NCBI RefSeq assembly: GCF_020990385.1
Contig: NZ_CP087597.1
Location: 271,001 to 335,000, forward strand
DNA length: 64,000 nucleotides
Direction: 5' to 3'
Source of the DNA: Paracoccus sp. MA
GTDB lineage: Bacteria > Pseudomonadota > Alphaproteobacteria > Rhodobacterales > Rhodobacteraceae
Shown piece by piece: positions 1 to 9,308 of this stretch. The notes under the pieces were generated by a model, which was not told where the DNA came from, ran no database searches, and was given only the letters and a program-made list of their open reading frames with translations. A program made the translations under genes and the position numbers. Within the stretch, counting starts at the first letter, position 1, and every line of letters starts with the position of its first letter.

Positions 1-144
1 ACGCTGAAGGTGTTTCTGGACAACGGCTTCAGCGGCACGATGTCCTGCGAATGGGAAGGCCACATGGTCAATGACAAGGCCGCCCTGCCGCGCATCGAGG
101 CTTGGCACCGGATGTGCCGCGACATCATCGCGAAACATGCGTGA
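1..144 (+). CDS. C-terminal fragment of a xylose-isomerase-like TIM-barrel protein
   Basis: Only the last 47 codons of a rightward gene lie in the window; the reading frame is open at position 1 and ends in TGA. The tail contains GFSGTMSCEWEGH, which resembles the final barrel strand of xylose-isomerase-like sugar isomerases and epimerases, where a Glu in this E-x-E-G pattern is a metal ligand. The two complete TIM-barrel proteins at 1834 and 12665 end in the same way (LEWEC, SEYEG). Its stop lies nine bases before the next start, so it is probably in one operon with the GMC gene. The substrate cannot be read from the fragment. Confidence 0.6.
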   Translation, partial: TLKVFLDNGFSGTMSCEWEGHMVNDKAALPRIEAWHRMCRDIIAKHA

Positions 145-153
145 GGCGGCAGG

Positions 154-1782
154 ATGGCCTATGACTACATCATCGTCGGCGCCGGCTCGTCGGGCTGCGT
201 GCTGGCCAATCGCCTGTCCGAGGACCCCGGCAACCGGGTTCTGCTGATCGAGGCCGGCGGCGACAATCAGGACCGCTTCATCAAGATGCCGGGCGGTTTC
301 ATGAAGATCTTCGGCAACCCAAGGTTTTTCTGGTTCTTCCCGATCAAGCCGCAGCTGGGTCGCCCGGCCGAGACATGGACCTATGGCCGCGGCCTTGGCG
401 GCTCTTCGGCGGTGAACGGCACCTGGTATCTGCGCGGCATGGCGCGCGACTATGACAACTGGGGCCAGAGCGGCCTGCACGAATGGTCCTGGTCGCAGAT
501 GCTGCCCTGTTTCGAATGGATGGAAAACTATCGCGAAAAGGGCGCCGACAGGACGCGCGGCAGGAACGGCCCCTTGCAGATCACCATGTCCACCTATCGC
601 TCGAAGGTGATGGAGGCCATCGTCAAGGCGGGCGAGACGCTTGGTCTGAAATGGCTGGACGACATCAACGCGCCCAGGACCGACGGCATGGGCTGGTCGC
701 AGTTCACCGTGAACCGCCGGGCGGTGCGCGCCTCCTCCTACGAGGCGTTTCTGGCGCCGATCCGCAAGAGCCGGCCGAACCTGACCATCGTGACCGATAC
801 GCTGGTCGACCGCGTGCTGATCAAGGACAGCCGCGCCACCGGCGTCGAATGCCGCCAGAACGGCCGCAAGGTCACCTTCGAGGCGACCCGCGATGTCATC
901 CTCTCGGCCGGGGTCTATACCTCGCCCAAGATCCTGCAACTCTCGGGCGTGGGCGATCCCGAGCTGCTGGCGCGGCACGGCATTCCGGTCAAGGCGCCCC
1001 TGAAGGCCGTGGGGCGCAACCTGTCGGACCATGCCATGGTCACTCTGACCTATGACCTGCATGGCGATCCGGGCATGAACTGCGAGTTCAGGGGCTGGCG
1101 CCTCTACAAGAACGCGCTGCAATATTTCCTGACCCGGACCGGCAAGCTGGCGCGGGTGGGGATGCCGATCACCATGCTCTACGCCCCCGACGGCGACCGG
1201 GAATGGCCCGATTTCCAACTGGGCGCGGGGCCCTTCGCCATGCGCTCGTCGAAAGAGATGAAATCCGAACCCGGGCGCGGCCCGATCTCGGACGAGCCGG
1301 GGATCATGTTCTCGGGCTTTCACCTGCGGCCGAAGAGCCTCGGCTCGGTGGCGATCACCTCTCCCGACCCGGACGCGCCGCCCGAGGTCGAGGCCGGCTG
1401 GTGGAGCGACCCCGAGGGTTACGACCGCAAGATGGCCGTCGAACTGGTCGCGACCCTGCGCCGCATGGCGGCGAGCGAGCCGCTGAAGCCCTTTGTCGGC
1501 AAGGAGCGGGTGCCGGGCCCGGGATACCAGTCCGAGGACGCCGTCGCCGAAGAGCTGAAATGGATGCTCAGCCCCGGGCTGCACGGCACCGGCACCTGTT
1601 CCATGGGCACCGATCCCGAGACTTCGGTTCTGGACAGCCGATGCCGGGTGCATGGGGTGCGGGGGCTGCGGGTAGTCGATTGCTCGACCATGCCGACGAC
1701 GGTTTCGGGCAACACGAACGGCCCGGCCATGGCCATCGCGGTGCGTGCGGCCGAGCTGATCCTGCAGGACGCGTGTGCCTGA
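154..1782 (+). CDS. GMC family FAD-dependent oxidoreductase (choline dehydrogenase-like)
   Basis: The 542-residue protein has the full length and layout of the glucose-methanol-choline family. The N-terminal Rossmann motif VGAGSSG (about residues 8-14) binds FAD and is followed by the acidic LLIEAGG strand. The GMC signature GRGLGGSSAVNG is near residue 80. The C-terminal catalytic region has LHGTGTCSMG (active-site His) and GNTNGPAMA (second base, Asn). No signal peptide is visible, so it is probably cytoplasmic. It oxidises an alcohol, most likely a sugar hydroxyl given the neighbouring TIM-barrel and Gfo/Idh/MocA genes. The exact substrate is unknown. GGCGGCAGG lies just before the ATG. 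Confidence 0.85.
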   Translation: MAYDYIIVGAGSSGCVLANRLSEDPGNRVLLIEAGGDNQDRFIKMPGGFMKIFGNPRFFWFFPIKPQLGRPAETWTYGRGLGGSSAVNGTWYLRGMARDYDNWGQSGLHEWSWSQMLPCFEWMENYREKGADRTRGRNGPLQITMSTYRSKVMEAIVKAGETLGLKWLDDINAPRTDGMGWSQFTVNRRAVRASSYEAFLAPIRKSRPNLTIVTDTLVDRVLIKDSRATGVECRQNGRKVTFEATRDVILSAGVYTSPKILQLSGVGDPELLARHGIPVKAPLKAVGRNLSDHAMVTLTYDLHGDPGMNCEFRGWRLYKNALQYFLTRTGKLARVGMPITMLYAPDGDREWPDFQLGAGPFAMRSSKEMKSEPGRGPISDEPGIMFSGFHLRPKSLGSVAITSPDPDAPPEVEAGWWSDPEGYDRKMAVELVATLRRMAASEPLKPFVGKERVPGPGYQSEDAVAEELKWMLSPGLHGTGTCSMGTDPETSVLDSRCRVHGVRGLRVVDCSTMPTTVSGNTNGPAMAIAVRAAELILQDACA

Positions 1783-1833
1783 CCAGTCGGGCGGCCTTGC
1801 CGGGCCGCTCTTGAGCGACAATTGAGGGATGGA

Positions 1834-2907
1834 ATGTCCAAGACCATGAAGGGGCCGGGCCTGTTCCTGGCGCAATTTGCCGGCGATGCCGCGCCGTTCG
1901 ACAGCCTGCAAGGCATCACGAAATGGGCGGCGAGCCTTGGCTACAAGGGCGTGCAGCTGCCCACGACCGACGCGCGATTCTTCGACCTGAACCGTGCCCA
2001 TGACAGCGAAGCCTATTGCGACGAGATCCGCGGCATCTGCGCCGATGCGGGCGTGGCGATCACCGAGCTCTCGACCCATCTGCAAGGCCAGCTTGTCGCG
2101 GTGAACCCGGCCTATGATCTGGCCTTCGACGGCTTCGCGCCGACGGCGCTGCGCGGCAATCCGGCCGGTCGCACCGAATGGGCCATCGACCAGATGAAGA
2201 AGGCCGCCCTGGTCTCGCGCCGCCTCGGCCTCGACAACTCGGTCAGCTTCACCGGCTCGCTGGCCTTTCCCTATCTCTATCCCTGGCCGCAGCGCCCGGC
2301 CGGGTTGATCGAGGAAGCCTTTGCCGAGCTGGGCCGCCGCTGGACCCCGATCCTGGATGCCTATGAGGAGCAGGGCGTCACCATCGGCTTCGAGCTCCAC
2401 CCCGGCGAGGATGTTTTCGACGGCGCGACCTACGAGATGTTCCTGGACGCCGTCGGCGGTCACGAGCGGGCGCGGATCAACTACGACCCCTCGCATTTCC
2501 TGCTGCAACAGCTGGATTACCTGGCGTTCATCGACCGGTATCATGACCGCATCTGCGCTTTTCACGCCAAGGATGCCGAGTTCAATCCGGACGGCCGTCA
2601 GGGTGTCTATTCCGGCTATCAGCCCTGGGCGAAGCGCGCCGGACGCTTCCGCAGCCTGGGTGACGGGCAGGTGGATTTCCCCGCCATCTTCTCGAAGCTG
2701 GCGCAATACGCCTATGACGGCTGGGCGGTGCTGGAATGGGAATGCTGCCTGAAATCGCCAGAGCAGGGCGCGGCCGAGGGGGCGCCCTTCATCGCGCGGC
2801 ATATCATCGAGGTCACCGGCAAGACCTTCGACGATTTCGCCGCCAGCGGCGTCGACGGGCAGCAGATCGCCGCCATGCTGGGTCTGCTGCAGGGAGGACG
2901 CGCATGA
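1834..2907 (+). CDS. Sugar phosphate isomerase/epimerase-like TIM-barrel protein
   Basis: The 357-residue protein belongs to the xylose isomerase-like (AP endonuclease 2 fold) TIM-barrel superfamily. The expected metal ligands are visible: E187 in GFELHPGED, D218 in NYDPSHF, H244 in AFHAKD and E301/E303 in VLEWEC. ATG 1834 was chosen because GAGGGATG sits at the right distance before it; an upstream TTG at 1822 has no such site. Members isomerise or epimerise sugars, and some cleave oxidised glycosides. The stop overlaps the next ATG by four bases (ATGA), so it is translationally coupled to the Gfo/Idh/MocA dehydrogenase. Substrate unknown. Confidence 0.8.
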   Translation: MSKTMKGPGLFLAQFAGDAAPFDSLQGITKWAASLGYKGVQLPTTDARFFDLNRAHDSEAYCDEIRGICADAGVAITELSTHLQGQLVAVNPAYDLAFDGFAPTALRGNPAGRTEWAIDQMKKAALVSRRLGLDNSVSFTGSLAFPYLYPWPQRPAGLIEEAFAELGRRWTPILDAYEEQGVTIGFELHPGEDVFDGATYEMFLDAVGGHERARINYDPSHFLLQQLDYLAFIDRYHDRICAFHAKDAEFNPDGRQGVYSGYQPWAKRAGRFRSLGDGQVDFPAIFSKLAQYAYDGWAVLEWECCLKSPEQGAAEGAPFIARHIIEVTGKTFDDFAASGVDGQQIAAMLGLLQGGRA

Positions 2908-4040
2908 GCCGTAGGCTTCGCCTGGGCATGGTCGGCGGCGGGCGCGGTGCCTTCATCGGCGGCGTCCATCGCATCGCGGCGCGCATCGACGGGCAATGGG
3001 ATCTGGTTGCGGGGGCGCTGTCGTCAGACCCGCAGCGCGCGGCGCAATCGGCGGTGGATCTGGGCATCGACCCGGCCCGCAGCTATGCCGATTTCGCGGA
3101 CATGGCCCGGGCCGAGGCCGCCCGGCTGGACGGCGTCGACGCCGTGGCCATCGTCACCCCCAACCACATGCATGTCGCCCCCGCCATCGCCTTTCTGCAG
3201 GCCGGCATCCATGTCATCTGCGACAAGCCGCTCGCCGCCTCGATGGACGAGGCGCGGCAGCTCGAGACCGTGGCGGCGGGTTCGGGCAAGCTGTTCGTGC
3301 TCACCCACAATTACACCGGCTATCCGCTGGTGCGGCAGGCGCGCGAGATGGTGGCGCGGGGGGATCTGGGGACCATCCGCTCGGTCCATGTCGAATATGC
3401 GCAGGACTGGCTGGCCGAACCGGCCGGCGCGGACAACAAGCAGGCCGACTGGCGCACCGATCCGGCGCGCGCGGGCGGCGGCGCCATCGGCGATATCGGG
3501 ACCCATGCGCTGAACCTTGCCTGCTATGTCACCGGCGAGGCGCCGACGCATCTGGCGGCCGAGCTCAGCAGCTTCGTCCCCGGCCGCCGCGTCGATGACG
3601 ATGCGCAGGTGATGCTGCGCTACGCCTCGGGCGCGCGCGGCACGCTCTGGGCCAGCCAGGTCGCGGTCGGCAATGAGAACGCGCTGCGGCTGCGGGTCTA
3701 TGGCGACAAGGGCGGGCTGGAATGGGCGCAGGAAAGCCCCAACGAGATGCGCTTCAGCCGCTTTGGCGAGACCCGCCGGATCATCACCCGCGGCGGTGCC
3801 GGGGCGACGCCGGCAGGCAGCCGCAACCTGCGCGTGCCGGCCGGCCACCCCGAGGGCTATCTGGAGGCATTCGCGACCATCTATGCCGAGGCTGCCGCGT
3901 TGATCCGGGCGCATGACGCGGGCGCGCCTGCGCCCGAGGGCGTGCATGTCCCGGGCATCGCCGACGGCATGCTGGGGATGCGCTTCATCGCCGCCTGCCT
4001 GGACAGCGCGGCCCGGGATGCGGGCTGGGTCGAAATCTGA
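2904..4040 (+). CDS. Gfo/Idh/MocA family NAD(P)-dependent oxidoreductase
   Basis: The 378-residue protein starts with the dinucleotide-binding motif [11 protein letters not shown] (residues 10-20). It also has the family Lys in ICDKPLA (K108) and the D-x3-H pair in GDIGTHALN (D197, H201) used in sugar oxidation or reduction. The C-terminal half is the usual alpha/beta substrate domain. Family members oxidise ring hydroxyls of sugars, inositols or glycosides, or reduce keto-sugars. The gene is coupled to the TIM-barrel gene before it by an ATGA overlap, preceded by AGGGAGGA. With the GMC enzyme it suggests a keto-sugar pathway, but the substrate is inferred from context only. Confidence 0.85.
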   Translation: MSRRLRLGMVGGGRGAFIGGVHRIAARIDGQWDLVAGALSSDPQRAAQSAVDLGIDPARSYADFADMARAEAARLDGVDAVAIVTPNHMHVAPAIAFLQAGIHVICDKPLAASMDEARQLETVAAGSGKLFVLTHNYTGYPLVRQAREMVARGDLGTIRSVHVEYAQDWLAEPAGADNKQADWRTDPARAGGGAIGDIGTHALNLACYVTGEAPTHLAAELSSFVPGRRVDDDAQVMLRYASGARGTLWASQVAVGNENALRLRVYGDKGGLEWAQESPNEMRFSRFGETRRIITRGGAGATPAGSRNLRVPAGHPEGYLEAFATIYAEAAALIRAHDAGAPAPEGVHVPGIADGMLGMRFIAACLDSAARDAGWVEI

Positions 4041-4094
4041 CCCGGTCCGAGTATCCGGCTGTTCGCGCTCCTCCCGACCGGCCGGAACGGGAAC

Positions 4095-4122
4095 AGCCGC
4101 AGGGTCGGCCCCGCGGCTTTTT
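4095..4122 (+). terminator. Rho-independent terminator of the left operon
   Basis: AGCCGC pairs with GCGGCT, with an inner GGG/CCC extension and one bulged base, followed by TTTTTC. It lies about 55 bases after the Gfo/Idh/MocA stop, between convergent operons. Confidence 0.7.
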
Positions 4123-4282
4123 CTGAGGAGGGCAGGCGCGGTCGGTAGCGGCCCAGGTTCTCTGCCACCCCGACCTTTCCGTCACAGCCCCGCTTGATTT
4201 CGGCGATCGGGCCGGGCAGGTCCTTGCCCCAGCAGGGTCCGGGCCGGCCTTGGATTCGCGGATTTTCCTCTCGTTCGCGTCC

Positions 4283-5413
4283 TCAGATTGCTTCGGTGAG
4301 GGCCACGACCGAGCGGCCCATGATGGCATTGTGTTCGTTCTGGTCGCCGCCGGTGATCTCGATCTCGGACAGCCGCGCCGAGTTCTCGACCACCATGCGG
4401 CAGCGTTCCCAGCGACGTGCCTCATGCGCGGCAAAGGCCCCGGTCACGCTGGCTCGGGCCAGCAGTTCCTCGGCGATGGTGATGCCGTCCTCCATGCCGA
4501 TGCAGGCGCCGGCGCCAAGGTGCGGGGTGGTCGCATGCACCGCGTCGCCGATCAGCATGACGCGGCCGACGGACCAGGGCTGCGGCAGCAGCATCCCTTC
4601 CAGCGGGCGATAGATCAGCCGGCTGTCGGTCGAAAGCCCCGCCGACACCCCCGACAGGATGGGCGAGGGGAAGCGCGCCAGCAGCGCCTGCATCCTCGGC
4701 AGCAGCTCGGATTCGTCGATCCAGTCGTTTTCCGGCTTGTCCTCGGTCAGGAAGATATAGCTGCGGCCCTGGCCGACCGGGTTGATGCCGGCCTTGACGC
4801 CCCGGCCCAGCCACATGTTCAGCGTGTCGACGCCTTCGGGCGTCGGCAGTTCCGCGCGCCACACGGCCTGACCCATGAAGCGGGGGCTGGGCGCGTCGGG
4901 CATCAGCGCCTGGCGCGTGGCCGAATAAAGGCCGTCGGCCCCGATCACCGCATCATAGCGCGCGCTGCTTCCGTCGGCAAAGCTCACGTCCACGCCATCC
5001 GCGTCCTGCACGATGCCGGCAAAGCTGCAACCCAGCCGCACGTTCACCCCGGCCTCGCGCGTTGCCTGCGACAGGATCGCGGCCAGCGCCGGGCGCATGA
5101 TCGCGGCATTGCCCGGCAGGTCCACGCCCGGCGCAGGCGGGGTCGGGATGCGGGTGATCACCTCGTCATTATGCGGCTTGCGGATCACCAGCCCGTCGGT
5201 CACCGCGCCGGTCTCGCAGAACCTGTCGAGCACGCCCAGCGTCCGGAACGCGCGCAGCGTGGCGCCGTGCAGGCTGATGCCAGCGCCATAGCTGCGCCAG
5301 CCGGGATCGATCTCGGCCAGATCCACCGCGATGCCGCCGCGCGCCATCATGATCGCGGCGGACATGCCGGAAAAGCCGCCGCCGATCACCAGAACCTTGC
5401 TTGCTGCCGTCAT
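4283..5413 (-). CDS. FAD-dependent aromatic-ring monooxygenase (PHBH/salicylate hydroxylase type)
   Basis: The 376-residue protein has the class A flavoprotein monooxygenase motifs: GGGFSG (residues 11-16) for FAD, the DG-type motif IGADGLYS (about 158-164), and the GD motif LIGDAVHATTPHLGAG (about 288-302). Such enzymes hydroxylate phenolic rings with NAD(P)H and O2. The ATG overlaps the stop of the Rieske gene (ATGA), so VOC dioxygenase, Rieske ferredoxin and monooxygenase form one translationally coupled operon. Together they fit hydroxylation and ring cleavage of an aromatic aglycone; the aromatic substrate is inferred. Confidence 0.8.
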   Translation of the reverse strand: MTAASKVLVIGGGFSGMSAAIMMARGGIAVDLAEIDPGWRSYGAGISLHGATLRAFRTLGVLDRFCETGAVTDGLVIRKPHNDEVITRIPTPPAPGVDLPGNAAIMRPALAAILSQATREAGVNVRLGCSFAGIVQDADGVDVSFADGSSARYDAVIGADGLYSATRQALMPDAPSPRFMGQAVWRAELPTPEGVDTLNMWLGRGVKAGINPVGQGRSYIFLTEDKPENDWIDESELLPRMQALLARFPSPILSGVSAGLSTDSRLIYRPLEGMLLPQPWSVGRVMLIGDAVHATTPHLGAGACIGMEDGITIAEELLARASVTGAFAAHEARRWERCRMVVENSARLSEIEITGGDQNEHNAIMGRSVVALTEAI

Positions 5414-5796
5414 GTCTCCCTCCCTTTGCCGGCGAGATGGGCGGGGACATGGATCATGCCATCCGGGGCCATCACCAGCGGAACTCTGGTCAGTCTGCGC
5501 CCCAGGCAGGGGCCGTCGATGCAATCGCCCGTCTCGATGTCGAAGAGCGCGCCATGGGCGTGGCAGGACAGGTGCCGTCCGTCGCCGCTGAGATAGGCGT
5601 CCGCCCGCCAGGCCATCGGCGTGCCGCCGGTGTAATGCGGACAGGCGTCCCAATAGGCCAGGAACCGCCCCTCGCCCCGGTTCAGCACGATGATCTTGCG
5701 CCGTGCGCCGGGTGCGGGCAGGAAGCCCCGCGCCGCGCCGATGGCCACATCGTCGCGGTGACAGAGAGGCAGGAACTCGGCCCCGATTGTCCTCAA
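5410..5796 (-). CDS. Rieske [2Fe-2S] ferredoxin-like protein
   Basis: The protein shows the complete Rieske cluster ligands: C52-x-H54 in ACPHY and C78-x2-H81 in SCHAHG, with the typical spacing of about 23 residues. At 128 residues (TTG start) it is a single-domain electron carrier or Rieske-type accessory protein with no catalytic oxygenase domain. TTG at 5796 was chosen because it overlaps the VOC stop codon (TTGA), matching the coupling seen in this operon. An upstream ATG at 5883 would add 29 basic residues that overlap the VOC coding sequence. It may supply electrons to a partner oxygenase. Confidence 0.7.
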   Translation of the reverse strand: MRTIGAEFLPLCHRDDVAIGAARGFLPAPGARRKIIVLNRGEGRFLAYWDACPHYTGGTPMAWRADAYLSGDGRHLSCHAHGALFDIETGDCIDGPCLGRRLTRVPLVMAPDGMIHVPAHLAGKGRET

Positions 5797-6776
5797 TGGC
5801 CTGCGCCGGGCTTGGACATGCCGGCCGGCAGCGAACCGTCCTGTCCCTCGGGACCGCCGCCGGGCGCCCATTTCTCGCGCCATTGCAGCAGGAAGATCTG
5901 CGATGCCTCGGGGCCGTTCGGTGCCTGCCGCGCGACCCAGCTGTCGTCGTGCTTGTCCATGTCGGCGTCATATTCGAAATGGCAGCCGAGCGGGCTGTTG
6001 AAATACCAGAACCAGTTCGAGCCGAACCTGTGCCGGCCCGGCCCCCAGAAGGACTGGTAGCCCTTGCGGATGAAGCGGTCGCCTGCCACCATCAGCTCGG
6101 TCGGGCCTCCCATGTGGAAGGCCAGGTGCTCGCAGCCCTGCATGTAGGCGGGCGTGCGGATGAAGAAATGCGTGTGATGATCGTCATTCGAGCGCGGGCG
6201 CAGGAAGGGCCCGGCATTTTCCAGCACGTCGGTGATGACGAAGCCCAGGCGCTGGGTATAGAAGTCGACCATTTTCGGCAGGTCGGGGACGAACAGCACG
6301 ACGTGGCTGAGTGTGCGAGGCTGGGCCGGCATGTCGTCCCACACCCCAAGCTCGTTCGGGCCGCGCTGCGCCGGGGCGCCGGGAGCGTTGATCCTTTCCG
6401 CAGGCATGTTCAGCGTGCGGCGCTTGGTGACCTGGAACTTGACCTGGAAATCCAGGCAGTCCTGGAACTCGATCGAGCCATCGGCCAGCCGGGTGACGCG
6501 GCGGTCCCTGGACATTTCGGCCTCGATCTCGTCGAGCGCAGCGGCATCCTCGACGCCATAGACCTGCTGGCGCAGCATGTTGCGGGTCGGCAGCGGCGCG
6601 GGCAGGCGTGGGTCGTCGCGGTGGCGGATGATGACGCCGGTGCCGTCCAGCGCCTCGAACAGGCCGCCGGTTTCATCGAGATCGACCGGGGTCAGGCCGA
6701 AATCCTCAAGATAGCGCGCGGATCCGGCCAGATCCTCGACGCCAAAGACCAGATAGTCGGGTCCGATGATGCGCAT
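5793..6776 (-). CDS. VOC family extradiol-type ring-cleavage dioxygenase
   Basis: The 327-residue protein has two vicinal-oxygen-chelate domains, as in catechol 2,3-dioxygenases. The C-terminal domain keeps an Fe(II)-type triad: H158 in SHVVLF, H217 in CEHLAFH and E268 in CHFEYD. The N-terminal domain (residues 1-125) is the usual non-catalytic copy. ATG 6776 follows AGGAGGAGCAC, a strong ribosome site. It is the first gene of the minus-strand trio with the Rieske protein and FAD monooxygenase. The family cleaves catecholic rings next to the diol; the actual aromatic compound is not known. Confidence 0.75.
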   Translation of the reverse strand: MRIIGPDYLVFGVEDLAGSARYLEDFGLTPVDLDETGGLFEALDGTGVIIRHRDDPRLPAPLPTRNMLRQQVYGVEDAAALDEIEAEMSRDRRVTRLADGSIEFQDCLDFQVKFQVTKRRTLNMPAERINAPGAPAQRGPNELGVWDDMPAQPRTLSHVVLFVPDLPKMVDFYTQRLGFVITDVLENAGPFLRPRSNDDHHTHFFIRTPAYMQGCEHLAFHMGGPTELMVAGDRFIRKGYQSFWGPGRHRFGSNWFWYFNSPLGCHFEYDADMDKHDDSWVARQAPNGPEASQIFLLQWREKWAPGGGPEGQDGSLPAGMSKPGAGH

Positions 6777-6908
6777 GTGCTCCTCCTGATGCCTGCCCTG
6801 CGGGATGGTGCGGCGGGCACGACCCCGCCGGATGCTGTGGCTTGTAAGGGGAAAAAGGACATTCATGAAATCATCTCGATAAATCTGCAAAAGTGATTTC
6901 GTGAATGG

Positions 6909-6938
6909 GTCGGGGGCGATACCGCGACCGCCCCCGAC
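6909..6938. repeat. GC-rich hairpin after the GH3 gene
   Basis: GTCGGGGGCG and CGCCCCCGAC form a perfect 10-bp stem with a 10-base loop just beyond the stop of the minus-strand GH3 gene. There is no T-run on the minus strand, so it may end transcription weakly or protect the 3' end. Confidence 0.5.
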
Positions 6939-6941
6939 GGT

Positions 6942-9308
6942 TCAGAGGCGCAGAACCAGCGGCGGTCTGGCCATGGCTTCGCGCAGGGACAGGCCGGCAT
7001 GCAGCTGGACGCTGTCCGGCAGCAGCCAGCCGTCGCCCTGCCAGCGCCGCAGCGGACGCAGGTCGGGGGCGATCTCGATCTCGGCGCTGCCCTCGGCCGG
7101 GACGGTGGCGGTGGCATAGCCGATCAGGCTGGCGAAATCCTCGCCCGGCAGGCGGGCGTAAAGCTGTGCCACCGCCTTGCCGGCACGGCGCGCGGCATTG
7201 GTCAGCCGCAACGCCACCCGGTCGTCCCCGGTCAGCCGCGCCTCGGCCAGCGCCGGGCTGGCATAGCCCATGCCCTCGCCCAGCCCGAACCGCGGCGCCT
7301 TGCCGGCGGCCATCATGCCGCGATAGCCGATCAGCCGGCCCTCGGCATAGCCGAGCCGGCCCTGCGCATCGGGTTGCAGGGCAAAGGCCGGATAGTCACC
7401 GTCCTGCGCCGCGATGCTGAAGGCCAGCCGGCCGGCCGGTTCGCGCGCGCCCAGGATCACCTCCGCCAGGGCGGCGGCGAATTCCTGCCCGGGATACAGC
7501 GCCAGCATCAGCCCCGGCACCTGATCCGCGAAGGACAGATCAAGCGCATGGCCGACGTTGACGATGGCCACGGTCTGCGGATTGGCGGCGGTCACGCGGC
7601 GCAGCAGTTCGAGTTGCCGTGCGGGCAGGGCGGTGCTGTCGCGGTCCCTGGATTCGACGCTGGCATCCGAGGTTTCGCCCAGCATCAGCAGAACCAGATC
7701 AGAGTCGTGCGCGGCGGTCTCGGCCTCGGCCAGCATGGCCTCGGCACGTTCGGGGCCCTCGATGCCATACCACAGCCCCTGCACATAGGCCGGGGGATAG
7801 CGCAGCTCGATGGTGATGCGGCGCGGGGCGCGGTCGGGGAAGTCGATCTCGACCCGGTCGGCTTCGCCCGATTTCAGCCGGCCCATGATGTCGGCGGGGG
7901 CATAGGTGGTGTCGTTGCGATGCAGCTCGACCCCGTCGACCAGCACGCGGATGGCGCCGGTGCCGCCGGCGCAGATGACATGCGCGCCGGGGTGGTCGGG
8001 GGTAAAGATGCCCTCGGCGCGGATGCCGGCGGGTTTGTCCAGCACTGCGGCGATGCCGGTGCGGGCAAACCAGGTCAGCGAATTGGTGTCGCGGGTTTCC
8101 TGCGCCACCGGCGGGCGGTCGAAATCCTGCGTGTCGTAATAGCTGACCACCATGCCGCAGCCGCGGCTGTTGGGCAGGTCCTGGGCCGGGGTGACGCGCA
8201 TCGGCGGCAGGATCGCTTTCGGCAGGCAGCCCTGCGCGAAACTGACCGCGCAGCCGGCCAGCGCCTGCGTCACCGCCTGGCCGGGGGTAGGCAGGTCGGG
8301 GTCGATGGCGATCTTGGCGAATGTGCCGCCCTGATAGCAGGGCGCGAACCAGTTCGGCCCGACCAACGCCACCTTCGGATGCCGCGCGGGGTCCAGCGGC
8401 AGCAGCCCGCCGTCATTCTTCAACAGCACCATGCCGGCGGCGGCGGCTTCGACCAGCGTTGCACGGTCAAGGGGCGCGGTCTGGCCCTTGCCGGCAAAAC
8501 GGCGGGCGGTTCGCTCGACGCGGCTTGCGGCATCCTCCAGCCGCGCGGGCGCGACCTTGCCCCCGGCCACCATGGCGGTGACATGGCTGCCCATCTGGCG
8601 GCCGGGTCCCGGCATCTCCAGGTCCAGCCCGGCGCGGGTCGCGGCCAGACCATCCTGCACCCCGAACCAGTCCGAGACCAGAAGGCCGGCAAAACTCCAT
8701 TCCTGCTTGATGATCTGGTTCATCAGCAGGGCGTTTTCCGAGCAATAGCTGCCGTTGACCTTGTTATAGGCCATCAGGAAACCCGCCGGTTGCGCGGCCA
8801 GGGCCATCTCAAAGGGCAGCATGTAGACCTCGCGCAGCGCGGCCTCGTCCACTTGGACATCGACCTGATTGCGGTCGGTCTCGCTGTCGTTGCAGGTGAC
8901 GTGCTTGGGAATGGCGCCGACGCCCTGCGCCTGCAGGCCCTCGACCCAGGCGCGGCCAAGCGCGCCGGTCAGCCACGGATCCTCCGAGAAATATTCGAAG
9001 GCCCGCCCGCACAGCGGCGAGCGCGGCAGGTTCAGGTTCGGCGCCAGAAGCGCATCGACGCCCGAGCGCGCGGCCTCGGCCCCGACCACGGCGCCGATGC
9101 GGCGCACCAGGTCCGGGTCCCAGCTGGCGCCAAGCGCCACCGGCGCCGGGGTCAGCACCGCCACGTCGCGTTCATCGACGCGCCCCGAGGCGACGCCCAT
9201 CGGCCCGTCCGCCATGGTCAGCGCCGGCACGTCGCCGGGCGTGGCGGTGGACCACATGGCGCCGCCGGCGGTCAGCAGAGCCTTGTCATCGGTGCTCAGT
9301 CCGGACAT
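6942..9308 (-). CDS. Glycoside hydrolase family 3 beta-glucosidase
   Basis: The 788-residue protein has the three-part layout of GH3 beta-glucosidases. The N-terminal TIM-like domain carries KH at 135-136 and the nucleophile Asp (D213) in LLVSDWFG. A PA14-like insertion is likely in the middle, and a fibronectin III-like C-terminus starts near residue 680. There is no signal peptide, so it should act on imported glycosides in the cytoplasm. The ATG overlaps the FMN reductase stop (TGATG), putting a glycosidase in the same operon as a flavin monooxygenase pair. It probably removes O-linked glucose from plant phenolic glucosides (inferred). Confidence 0.85.
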   Translation of the reverse strand: MSGLSTDDKALLTAGGAMWSTATPGDVPALTMADGPMGVASGRVDERDVAVLTPAPVALGASWDPDLVRRIGAVVGAEAARSGVDALLAPNLNLPRSPLCGRAFEYFSEDPWLTGALGRAWVEGLQAQGVGAIPKHVTCNDSETDRNQVDVQVDEAALREVYMLPFEMALAAQPAGFLMAYNKVNGSYCSENALLMNQIIKQEWSFAGLLVSDWFGVQDGLAATRAGLDLEMPGPGRQMGSHVTAMVAGGKVAPARLEDAASRVERTARRFAGKGQTAPLDRATLVEAAAAGMVLLKNDGGLLPLDPARHPKVALVGPNWFAPCYQGGTFAKIAIDPDLPTPGQAVTQALAGCAVSFAQGCLPKAILPPMRVTPAQDLPNSRGCGMVVSYYDTQDFDRPPVAQETRDTNSLTWFARTGIAAVLDKPAGIRAEGIFTPDHPGAHVICAGGTGAIRVLVDGVELHRNDTTYAPADIMGRLKSGEADRVEIDFPDRAPRRITIELRYPPAYVQGLWYGIEGPERAEAMLAEAETAAHDSDLVLLMLGETSDASVESRDRDSTALPARQLELLRRVTAANPQTVAIVNVGHALDLSFADQVPGLMLALYPGQEFAAALAEVILGAREPAGRLAFSIAAQDGDYPAFALQPDAQGRLGYAEGRLIGYRGMMAAGKAPRFGLGEGMGYASPALAEARLTGDDRVALRLTNAARRAGKAVAQLYARLPGEDFASLIGYATATVPAEGSAEIEIAPDLRPLRRWQGDGWLLPDSVQLHAGLSLREAMARPPLVLRL

